A stretch of DNA of 51,055 bases from Gammaproteobacteria bacterium. GTDB taxonomy: Bacteria > Pseudomonadota > Gammaproteobacteria > Pseudomonadales > Azotimanducaceae. The notes below the pieces were generated by a model. It saw only the letters and a list, made by a program, of their open reading frames with translations, was not told where the DNA came from and ran no database searches. The stretch is from NCBI GenBank assembly GCA_009846005.1, contig VXYL01000029.1:1-51055 (forward strand), given 5' to 3'. This document shows, in pieces, positions 35,601 through 44,800 of this stretch. A program made the translations under genes and the position numbers. Every line of letters starts with the position of its first letter. The first letter of the stretch is position 1.

Positions 35601-36867
35601 CCAGCCGCAGTCGGCTCTCCTGGTTGGCGTTCGAACCGGGGTTGAAAACCGCCACCCGGTGCCGGACGCCCTCCAGCGGCACCGAGTCGTGCATTGCCGT
35701 GAGAAAGCCGTCCGGCGTGCGCATGTAGGAGAGCACCTCGGTGTCGAGATCGCTGGCCAGTTCGAGTCGCCAGTCGCCTACTCCGGCGCCGGTGCTTCCG
35801 GCCAGCCCCTTGCCGGCATTCCCCAGTTCCAGGTCCTCCGAGTTGAAGTGCTTCGCCTCGTTCGCCCCGATCGAAAGCGTCAGGGTGTCGTACTCGGTGT
35901 CGGTGTCGTCGAAAGCCTGGATCGATACCGAACCCGCCGTGTCGGAGCGATTGATCACACGGGCGAATCCCTGGCGTCCGTCCGGGTCCGAAGCCGCGGG
36001 GAACAGGGACACCCGGCGGATGCCGTCCGAGTCGTTCTCGGCCGGGGAGGTGGACAGGTTGGTCAGGTGCCCGGTCGGGCTAGACAGCAGGCTCATCGCG
36101 ATGATCTCCCGCGCCGACTCCACCGTCAGTCTCCACTTCCCCGCGCCGTCGCCGAGCGAGCCGTCTAGGACGACACCGGTTCCGGATTCCAGTTCGGCGG
36201 CCGTGTAGGTCCGCGACGCGCCCGCCGGGACGGTTGCCCTCACTTTGTCCGACGGGGTGCCGTCGTCGTCGACGCCGGAGATCGACACTTCAGCCGCCGC
36301 GTCGCCCGGGTTGGACAGCCGCAGCAGGCTCTCCTGGTTCCTGTTGCTTCCCGGATTGAAGATCGCCACGTCGTGCAGGCCGTTGACCACGGGTACCGTG
36401 TCGTGCATCGCCGTCAGAAAGCCGTCGTTGGTGCGGATGTACGACAACACCTCGATGTCCAGTCCGCTCAAGAGAACGAGACGCCAGTCACCTTGGCCGG
36501 AGCCCGCGCTCCCCGTTAACCCCTTGCCCGCGTTGCCGTGCTCGAGGTCGTCCGAATTGAAGTGGACGGTCTGTTCCGCGTCGAGTGAAATGGTGAGCGA
36601 TCGTTGCAGGCCTTCGTCGTCGTACGCCTCGATCGCGACTTCGCCGGCGTGCGACGAGTGGTTGATGATCCGGACGAAGCCTTGGCGCGTCGGGTTCGAC
36701 GCGGACATGAACAGCGGCACCCCGTGTTGGTGCGCCGGGGTATCGCCATTCTGCGCCACGGACGGGCCCACCATGAGGATCAGCGCGGCGGCGCTCGCGA
36801 GATGCACCGCCCGTCTGCCACCGCCCCCTTTAACAGGCCCCGTCCTGGCGGCGCCGCATCGATCCAT
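29611..36867 (-). CDS. Giant secreted repeat protein (propeller repeats, CARDB, cadherin-like, Fn3)
   Basis: The ~2418-residue protein has a signal peptide (HLASAAALILMVGPSVAQ). Two copies of a ~230-residue module follow (FVRIINHSSHAGEV...GDWRL...SSPTGHLTNLS). Then come fifteen ~44-residue repeats with the pattern GIAHADGRLYVVD...VYAY..SGER..DFDLD, in three blocks of five, separated by three CARDB-like domains (YYYGACVDAVD..T.NNCS). After these are a cadherin-like domain (LRYSLAGADAESFDI), an Fn3 domain (GDGRLTLRWNPLPN) and a Cys-containing C-terminal region. No catalytic motif, LPXTG or autotransporter barrel is visible. It is probably an exported adhesion or matrix protein. The ATG at 36867 gives a normal signal peptide; an ATG at 36900 is an alternative. 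Confidence 0.8.
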   Translation of the reverse strand: MDRCGAARTGPVKGGGGRRAVHLASAAALILMVGPSVAQNGDTPAHQHGVPLFMSASNPTRQGFVRIINHSSHAGEVAIEAYDDEGLQRSLTISLDAEQTVHFNSDDLEHGNAGKGLTGSAGSGQGDWRLVLLSGLDIEVLSYIRTNDGFLTAMHDTVPVVNGLHDVAIFNPGSNRNQESLLRLSNPGDAAAEVSISGVDDDGTPSDKVRATVPAGASRTYTAAELESGTGVVLDGSLGDGAGKWRLTVESAREIIAMSLLSSPTGHLTNLSTSPAENDSDGIRRVSLFPAASDPDGRQGFARVINRSDTAGSVSIQAFDDTDTEYDTLTLSIGANEAKHFNSEDLELGNAGKGLAGSTGAGVGDWRLELASDLDTEVLSYMRTPDGFLTAMHDSVPLEGVRHRVAVFNPGSNANQESRLRLVNAGDVAADVSIEGIDDAGERSADRVWLTVAPGTSRSLTARELEAGGDSFDGMLGDGSGKWRLDVESAQPITVLSLLSSPTGHLTNLSTAPAEDFAPPGDAALRDRFRGGWIVARAPESRVEFLADGRFRMTEGTSSREGGYTYTRAGRNEASVVLDFDDGDRCTYAIDFASRMAGSHSYTCDNGDSGESTWHADPFGAVEDEPPPFDLDVDNQDPVGIAHADGRLYVPDSVDRKVYVYTTDGDRLDAADFGLDANNVDATGIAHADGKLYVVDDEDAKVYAYRVSGDRDGRSDFDLDQDNDRPEGMTFADGRFHVVDDFGDVFAYLPGGERDADRDFELDPSHLFPAGIAYADGRFYVVDWLDGIVYAYRPSGDRAEAFDFALDPDASFAAGIAHDGRWFFVVDEILDRVWVYSGEGRRPERDAPDLTVLLAESRRTVSPESVFTLAAAVVNKGEQAAAATVVSFYMSEDDSITSEDTELSSREVDELAAEESRWYEVELTAPSDPGAYYYGACVDAVDAETDTANNCSSSLTVTVSATVPAVRSIELRDIDGDYLERYNGIAYLQGNLYALDPSGVGAAIQRDVHGYAASGERRADLDFDLDADNADPERLVHADGEFYVIDEEDGRVYAYHPNGGRAMGRDFALDAEHTDPDGITYADGMFYVVDERLYPDRILAYTTTGERAPEADFDLHDDNGGAVGVAHANGRLFVVDVFDHKVFAYTTAGERVPDLDFGLHGGNASPRGMAYGDGSFFVTDFEAVFVYTFESGAGVTAPDLAVDVPSAARRMGAGRALTLRATILNRGDEASPATSLHYYRSADSTIDTADSEIGSVAVAGLESSSSTEHPLEIAVPAERGTYYYGACVDPVDGERATGNNCSAGMRVVVETSGGPDLVVESPGGRREAWVRYSFGLEASVRNQGDGDAGETTLRYYRSPDAAITTDDAEVAATTVDGLAPGLSSGHPVRLPAPRESGTYYFGACVDAVADEPETGNNCSNGIAVTVSARVEGCAFDLDTDNDRATGVAHANGTLYVPNGGYLRKVFGYATSGVRDADSDFELDADSGSPGRIASADDLLYVLDRTDHKVYAYAFSGERDAGADFDLATDGRDNAGIAFADDRFYLPDDDLERVLAYTLSGDRHAEADISLGAYNSRPVGITHAAGRFFVVDELDRKVYAYLTFGERDSGLDFDLHRANEYPAGIAHDGTHFHVVDSAGQIFVYPDRADAAQAEPCFGEGMATTRTIPENTPPGINVGDPVTATGGETLRYSLAGADAESFDIVAATGQIRTREGVVYDYETKNRYSVEVAVAYDDDTLDVIDVTIDLIDLVASCGFGDFDLSTTAGDGRLTLRWNPLPNREGYAQIQGYETEIRQGDTGTWDDRRTFIGRSIGGAVYDGLDNGTDYQVRVRSINAERECGWTTPVSGTPTGDLAPKDDREHRDRFGPHRIGSAHRSYRLLTPGRCRHTLGEASLYANCTYQRTAPDAATISLEFDDPSKGSCDINLAYSSLTAGSFVDGCFDAGVSTEVSFDRSFRMWVETPDGVPDDDARAPRTQEEFDVLAWGRDDLIPGFGFGCPPAFQTCEFGSGRGYTIGRDPETGLPLWTLGKYSYESTGPSSGKLVFRGDAGGGFEIIVEFEPGGSVRATISDPDGTASEWPGMPHLDLALGAQTVLLPIPPSWSTAIAVEADHSNIEALPITDRLLDRFFPDFATLVGDSASGLDYRNRGVRPVGRNRAVLSIEFPRREIRVFDGLPAPQRARRLELNGSKWFFDLTFTSEDAANYVLTITRDGHLPVVVEGFVDFTGDGIDLDEFPEELQLPDEGPQAAGEDVAEVEVAAAASVDSIGTNDLQTMLASASGADFEPGDWLEPKDGGNQRMMIVATSEAASSTSTPQPDAVHAHQASAVAKRAGPATYVRSQFELPAAIKIKATAPSQTGSDAHFVRITVVCMQIDRDLPTRGARFFSKAKAAETAVQLCQRDCVLEGGDNIQGCVWRCD
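31900..34990 (-). repeat. Fifteen coding repeats of about 132 bp in three blocks of five
   Basis: Blocks lie at roughly 34330-34990, 33300-33970 and 31900-32570. Each unit encodes about 44 residues with the core GIAHADGRFYVVD and a closing VYAY..GER. CARDB-like domains fill the spaces (one after block one, two after block two). Units are diverged, so they are old protein repeats and not recent DNA amplifications. They fit beta-propeller blades (NHL-like). Confidence 0.75.
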
Positions 36868-36919
36868 ATCGCCGGAAGACCCCGCGATAACCGAGACCAT
36901 GCAGTTAGTCGTGGACAGC

Positions 36920-37280
36920 AATGGGCTTTCGGTTCCGGCGCCGTCGCTCCGGTGTCGACGCGGGGGAAGCCGCGGCGCTCTCGAAGCGCCTACCGTGCGC
37001 CAGCTCGTTGCCCCGGGCCAGTTCATTCACGTCACCGACCCCGTCTCCATCGGAATCCTTCAGGCCGCCGAAGAAGCGCGGCAAACACCGACGACCGTTC
37101 AGAACACAGCGCGTCTGCCCTTCCTTCCCGCGCCGCGTACTCAAGCAAACGAACCGTATTCGAATTGCGCAACCTGCGCTTCCCCAACATTGGGGATAGT
37201 CGAGATGGCCGTCTTCCCACGAGGCTGCGTGGCCAAATGCGAACCCGCGTCGCTCCCCCATTCCCTTTTGCGGCACGGAA
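36920..37280 (-). pseudogene. Possible remnant with a calcium-binding TSP3-like motif
   Basis: This stretch lies in the ~540-base gap between the giant-protein gene and the enoyl-CoA hydratase. Read on the minus strand it contains FFGGLKDSDGDGVGDVNELA, a good match to thrombospondin type 3 / dockerin-like Asp-rich calcium loops, within a frame that has no good start and runs into palindromic repeats upstream. It may be the wreck of an exported protein gene. The rest of the gap holds only the repeat cluster at 37284-37413. Confidence 0.25.
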
Positions 37281-37283
37281 CGC

Positions 37284-37413
37284 GGGACGGGACAAGCCCG
37301 TCCCCTACGCCCTTTCGGCGGTGCAGGCTCGTAGGGGCGGGGCTCGTCCCCGCCCGTTGTTCCCGAATTCCCTTGCGGCCCGGGAGCGTGGACGGGACAA
37401 GCCCGTCCCCTAC
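37284..37413. repeat. Cluster of three GTAGGGG palindromes
   Basis: Units at 37284-37309 (GGGACGGG / acaag / CCCGTCCC, ending CCTACG), 37330-37355 (opposite orientation, a variant with GGGGCGGG arms) and 37391-37413 (GACGGG / acaag / CCCGTC, ending CCTAC). The third contains the TAG stop of the enoyl-CoA hydratase gene at 37410-37412. This is the densest group of the family in the window. Confidence 0.75.
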
Positions 37414-38132
37414 TGGACGGCCTGCGGCCGGACCCGGGGGCCTGTTTGCCGTGTGGCGCGGTCGAACCAGTCGTCCGCGGGTATGTCGTTGTAGGCGCGC
37501 AGCAGCGCCTTGTTCCTCGCCAACGCGCCGTCGGGGTAGGCGGCCAGTTCCTCCACGAGGCGGCGGGCGTCGGCTGCCACGTCGTCATCGGGAACGGCCG
37601 CGTAGGCGATGCCGAGGGAGGCGAGTTGCGATCCCGCGAAGCGACGCCCGGTCAGCGTCAGTTGCGCTGCGGTGCTTTCGCCGTGCCGCAGGCGAAGCCA
37701 AGCCATGTTGTACGGTGCGGCCAGACCCTGCCTCACCTCGCCGACCTGCAGGAAAGCGGTCTCGCCGGTGACGAGCAGGTCCGCTGCGAGTGCCAGGGCG
37801 GCCCCGCCGTTGATGGCGAAGCGCTCCAGGGCGACGACGATGGGTTTGCGGCATTCGAAGATCGCCTTGTGGGCACGTCGCCAGATGGCGGGGAAACGCG
37901 GCATCCAGTCGGGGGGCGGATCGGCATTGAACGCCTTCAGATCGAGGCCGGAGCAGAATGCGCCGTCGGCACCGCGGAGCAGTACCGCTTGGATGCCGTC
38001 GTCGTCACCGGCACGTTTGATCGCCGCAGCGAGCGCTTCGCCCAGGGGACCGTTGATGGCGTTTCGCCGCTCCGGTCGGTTGAGGACGACCTCCGCCCAC
38101 CGTCCGTGATCGAGGTACTCCACTACCGCCAT
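37410..38132 (-). CDS. Enoyl-CoA hydratase/isomerase family protein
   Basis: The 240-residue protein is a crotonase-fold enzyme. LNRPERRNAINGPLG is the N-terminal family motif, GADGAFCSGLDLKAF forms the first oxyanion-hole segment, and ALERFAINGGAALALAADLLV the second, followed by FLQVGEVRQGLAAP. The usual Glu of the first catalytic position is not obvious in FAINGGAAL, so the reaction could be hydration, isomerisation or another crotonase chemistry. The ATG at 38132 (MAVVEYL) was chosen because the upstream codons lack family similarity. The stop lies in a palindromic repeat. It is separated from katG by 125 bases and may be transcribed with it. Confidence 0.85.
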   Translation of the reverse strand: MAVVEYLDHGRWAEVVLNRPERRNAINGPLGEALAAAIKRAGDDDGIQAVLLRGADGAFCSGLDLKAFNADPPPDWMPRFPAIWRRAHKAIFECRKPIVVALERFAINGGAALALAADLLVTGETAFLQVGEVRQGLAAPYNMAWLRLRHGESTAAQLTLTGRRFAGSQLASLGIAYAAVPDDDVAADARRLVEELAAYPDGALARNKALLRAYNDIPADDWFDRATRQTGPRVRPQAVQ

Positions 38133-38257
38133 CGGACGCCCCAGTTCGCCCCATCGACGCCAAAGCATACTCCACCCGTCGGGACGCAACGGCAGTCTGG
38201 CGGGCGGTTCCGCGCGGCGGCCGTCGCTAGACGACTACCGCGCGTCCGTTATGGGGA

Positions 38258-40534
<2,277 letters not shown>

Positions 40535-40545
40535 CTAGTGTCTAA

Positions 40546-40571
40546 CGATTATTATTTCAAGACAATGATCG
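40546..40571. promoter_or_regulatory. Inverted repeat in the katG divergent region
   Basis: CGATTATT and AATGATCG (7 of 8 positions pair) are separated by 10 bases in an AT-rich patch, unusual for this DNA. It lies about 95 bases upstream of the katG start and just upstream of the M28-like gene. A peroxide-responsive or Fur-family operator is possible, but neither consensus fits well. Confidence 0.3.
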
Positions 40572-40602
40572 CGCGGGTTTTGCTTGGGACAGGTAACTCT
40601 CG

Positions 40603-41751
40603 ATGAGCGAGTTGGCCGGGAACATCGCCGCCGACATCGAGGGCTGGGACGCCATCGACGACCACCGCACGGGAACGGCGGGCGATCGACTGACATCCGA
40701 TTGGTTGGCCGGGCGCGTGAAGTCCGCAGGACTCGAACCGCGCCGGGACGATTTCGCGCTGTCCCGGTGGGTGCTGAAGCGGTGCGCGCTCGACGTTGAC
40801 GGGACCGTGGTCGAGGGCGTGCCCATGTTCGACGGCGGGACGACGGGCCCCGAAGGCGTCGTCGGGAATCTCGGCCTGCTCGGCGAGAGCCGGGGCGATG
40901 CCGGGATCGGGGTCGGCGCGTTCGGCAACGCCGCCGGCGGAGCTGCCGGCGCGCTTGCCGCATCCCGTCGAGCCAACGAGTACCGGGCCATCGTCGCGGT
41001 CTCCAAGATGGATGAGCGGGTGACGGGCCTTGCCCTGCAGAACGCGGATCGGTTCAGCGAGCCCTTCGGGCCGCCCGTCCTGCAGGTGGCGACCGAGCAC
41101 GACAAGTGGCTCCACGACCGGGTGGCGGTCGGCGCCACGGCGCGTCTGACAGCGCACGCGACCCGGGCGACTGCGACCGGGTCGAACGTGGTCTGCCGGG
41201 TGCCCGGGCGTGATCCGGCCCTTGCGCCGTTGACCGTGGTAACCCCGAAGAGCGCCTGGTGGGTTTGTACGGCGGAGCGCGGCGGTGGCATCGCGGTGTG
41301 GTTGGCGTTGCTGCGTCACTTCGCGGCGAATCGGCCGGCGCGGGATGTCGTGTTCATCGCGACCAGCGGACATGAACTCGGCCACCTCGGGCTGGACCAC
41401 TTCCTAGCCACCAAGGACACGCCGCCCGGCCACGCCTGGATCCACCTAGGCGCCAACTTCGCCGCCGTGGAATCCCGAATCCGGCTGCAGGCATCGGATG
41501 CCGAACTCATGGACATGGCGCAACGCACGTTCTCGACGCACGGCGTGACCGTGTCGACGCGCACGCCTCTCGGCGAGCGTCCCGGCGGCGAGGCGCGCAA
41601 CGTCCACGATTTGGGTGAACGCTACGTGTCGCTACTCGGAAGCAATCGCTGGTTCCACCACCCCGACGATCGTTGGCCGACCACCATCGACCTGGACAGC
41701 GCCGAGCGCATCGTGCGGGCGGTGCTCGTCATCGCGACGCGCTTGGCGTAG
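40603..41751 (+). CDS. M28-like peptidase-fold protein with altered metal site
   Basis: The 382-residue protein follows the layout of M28 aminopeptidases: an N-terminal segment DHRTGTAGDRLTSDWLAGRVKSAGL, a PA-like insert, and a catalytic-type core with VVFIATSGHELGHLGLDHFL. In active M28 enzymes the core reads HxD...GAxDNASG and EExGLxGS. Here the matching part is TPKSAWWVCTAERGGG, so the first His and the bridging Asp seem to be missing, while the Glu of SGHELG and a His in WFHHPDDRW remain. It may be inactive or use another metal arrangement. No signal peptide. It diverges from katG. Confidence 0.65.
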   Translation: MSELAGNIAADIEGWDAIDDHRTGTAGDRLTSDWLAGRVKSAGLEPRRDDFALSRWVLKRCALDVDGTVVEGVPMFDGGTTGPEGVVGNLGLLGESRGDAGIGVGAFGNAAGGAAGALAASRRANEYRAIVAVSKMDERVTGLALQNADRFSEPFGPPVLQVATEHDKWLHDRVAVGATARLTAHATRATATGSNVVCRVPGRDPALAPLTVVTPKSAWWVCTAERGGGIAVWLALLRHFAANRPARDVVFIATSGHELGHLGLDHFLATKDTPPGHAWIHLGANFAAVESRIRLQASDAELMDMAQRTFSTHGVTVSTRTPLGERPGGEARNVHDLGERYVSLLGSNRWFHHPDDRWPTTIDLDSAERIVRAVLVIATRLA

Positions 41752-41819
41752 GCGACGCCCACGCGCCCAGCCGGACGCGCCGTCGCGCGTCAAGGCGCGC
41801 CGTCGCCCGCCCGGCCAAC

Positions 41820-41845
41820 GGGACGGGACAAGCCCGTCCCCTACG
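41820..41845. repeat. GTAGGGG palindrome between convergent genes
   Basis: GGGACGGG / acaag / CCCGTCCC followed by CTACG, a perfect copy, lies in the 133-base gap between the M28-like gene and the 3' end of the subtilase gene. GGCGCGCCGTCG-type short repeats precede it. Confidence 0.75.
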
Positions 41846-41884
41846 GGATGCCCGGCACACGGTGGGAACCCCGTTACGTTCGCG

Positions 41885-44800
41885 TCAACCGCCTGCCCGG
41901 CGTTCGAACACCGCGATCTGGTGTCGTTCTACGACGCCGAAGTCCGGGAAGAACACGAACTCCTGCGACCGACCGGCGAGGTAGACGTGCCGGCCATCCG
42001 GGCTGGCGACGAACGACCACACGTCGTCGATGCTCGGCAGTTCGTTTCCGAACGAGTCCGAGGCAAACCCGTCCAACGACAGCAGGTCGCCCGGGAACAG
42101 CGAACGGGCACCGCTGGCCTGAACGGTATAGACGTAGCGCGACGAACGGCAGGCGACGTCCACGGCCGGCGTGTCGTGCCGGGCCAGCGAATGGGCACAG
42201 TTCGCGAAGAAGGACAGGAACGGCACGAACGAATTGCGCTTGCCGACGAATACTGGATTGCCCGGGTCCGAGAGATCGAACGCCGCCGTGTCGCCACCGC
42301 CTCTTCCCGACGACACGAAGAGATGGGACGTATGCACGGCGAGCCCCCGGGCCTGGGAGAGCCCTTCCACGACCGTTCCATCGTCGCCGACGGGACTCGC
42401 CTCGGCGACCGTCGACACCACACTTAGTGACCCGGTCTCGGCGTCCCGTTCGAACGCAATCAACGTCGGACTGCTAAAGAATCCACCAGTGACGGCGTAC
42501 ACGTGCGTCCCGTCCGCGTTCATCGCCGCTGTCCCGACGCCGTCGATCATCACCTGCTCGACGGGGGTCAACGCCGTGTGCTCGTCGTTGAACTGGAAGG
42601 TCTCGATCATGAAAGGCGGCATTACGCTGTGTACGAACGAACCCTCTATCAGTAGCCTGGAGGCCGGGCATGGGCCACCGTCCACTGTGCCGGCGTACTC
42701 GATTCCACCCCCGTCGACGGGCGTGAACCGCGACCAGCCGTCGCAGGAAGCGACGAGCAGCGCCGAACCCGCCTCGTCCCACAGCAACTGGATGCCGGGA
42801 TCTTCGAGGGGGTACTCGGCGAGCGTCTGCAGGTGGGTCAACTCGCCGGTGTCCCCGTCCCGTGCGAACACCACGATGCCGGACTCGGAGGCGACGTAGA
42901 GCTCGGTTCCATCGGCGTTGAAGGCTTGGCTGCCCAACCCGTCGAACTGGATTTCCGGACCTTCGGGGCCCGTCTGGTCGTCGGGAACAATCGCGACGAA
43001 ACGCAGCAGCGCGGGTGGGTTTCCAGGACCCCAGGACAATTCGAAGGGGCCGCGTTCGCCGCCGCCGAAACCGCTGCTGTCGCGGATGAAGCTTCCAAGG
43101 CGAATGACGTAACGAACACCGGCTTCGGCCTCGAAGTTCATGGCGACCTCGCCGCCGGCGAAGCTGCGGCTCGTGTGCAGCAACTCGAGGTTGCCGTTGT
43201 CGCCAATCCGGTAGATGGCGAGCTTGAGACCTTCGCTCCCGTTCACCACGAACCGCATCCAACCGCTTTGCGGGGGTTCGAAGGTCCACCACAGCGACGA
43301 GTCGCCCAACGATCCGGTGCGCTCGCCGGGTTCGTTGGTCGCGAACTCGTTCGAGCCGGTAACCGACCCGGACATGCCGAGGAGCGCAATGGCGTTGGCG
43401 AAGTCGTCGTTCTCGGGTGTTGGGCCCCACTGCATGACCAGTTCCGCCGAGTCCACGGACGCGTGCGCGGCGTCCCTCGGCAACCCCAGTGCGAACGCGT
43501 ACGGTTCGCCCGCCTCGGTGTCGAACGCTATGCGCAGATCGGCGACTTCGCCGCTATTCATGGCCACGGGTTCGAGTGCGGCGAGTTCCGCGCCCTTGAA
43601 CACGGACATCTGCACGGGCGCGTCGCCCAGGGCCCGGAAGAACTCGTTGAGATCCACCTGCCAGGTGAAACGTCCACCTCGGGCCGGTTGCAGCCAAACG
43701 TACCAGGCTGTCCGGACGCCGGACTCGACCGGCTCGCCGTGCTCCACCGTCAGGGCGTTGAAGTTCACGACGGTGGGGGCGAACTCGGCGAACACCGCCT
43801 GGGCGGCGGCGAAGTCGTCGTTCTGTGGATCTTCCCGCATGCCCGGTGCCCAGGACAGCGTGAACTCGGTGCCGGAAAAATATCCGGAGGCCGACGCCAC
43901 GGCGATGTAGTACTCGGCACCCTCCGCCGCCGGAAACACCGCCTCGTCCGGGAACTTGGTCGCCGGCGCACCGGACATCAGCCTGGCGTCCGACACGTTG
44001 TCGCCGGTGAAGACCGATATCGACAAACCGCGCCGGTTGACCGAGAAACGCCAGTCGCCTGTCGCCGGTGCGATCCACCGGTACCAGACGCTGGCGCCCC
44101 AACCGTCGAGGAACACGGGCGTGAACGCACTCCCGGCGCCGATGAACTCGCCGGGCTCGGTTGTCGCAGCCTGGTTGTTGCCGACAACGCCGCCGATCTC
44201 GCCTTCGATGATGGCGGCGTGGGCAAAGTGGTCGTTCTCGGGCGCTGCAGCCGGCCCCCATTTCAGGGTGAGTTGGGGCGTCGACGCGGCGCGGGATTCC
44301 ACGCCGCCTTCGTCGTCCGGCTCTCGGTGTGTGAGTCCCGAGGGGTGCATCGACAGCCGGACCCGGTAGGTTTCGCCCCGTTCGGCATGAAAGGTCGTAC
44401 CGCCGCCGAGTTGCCCGGTGCCGATCGCGTCGAGACCGGCCAAGGGTCCGTTGGGAAAGGCCTCGACCACCACCGAGTCCGAATAGTCCTCCACGTCCGA
44501 TTGCACAATCGTGAACCGGGCCAGGCCATGGTCCGGCGCGGTCCACCGATACCACAGCGATCGGTGCCGTTGTGGATGGGCGCGGCGGAGGGCGAACGGC
44601 GGTTCGCCCTGGTCGGGGGTTGCCGCCACGAGGTCGAAGGTGGTTGCGCCACCTTCGCCGGCCAGCGTGATGGGCGACTCGTAGTCGTCGTTCGGGGGTC
44701 GTTGAATCGGGGCCGGGGAATCCGCATCGGCATCGCCGACGATGACCGGCACCGACGTTGTGGCGCTGTGCGCATTCCAGGCGCTGGCCGCCAGGTAGAG

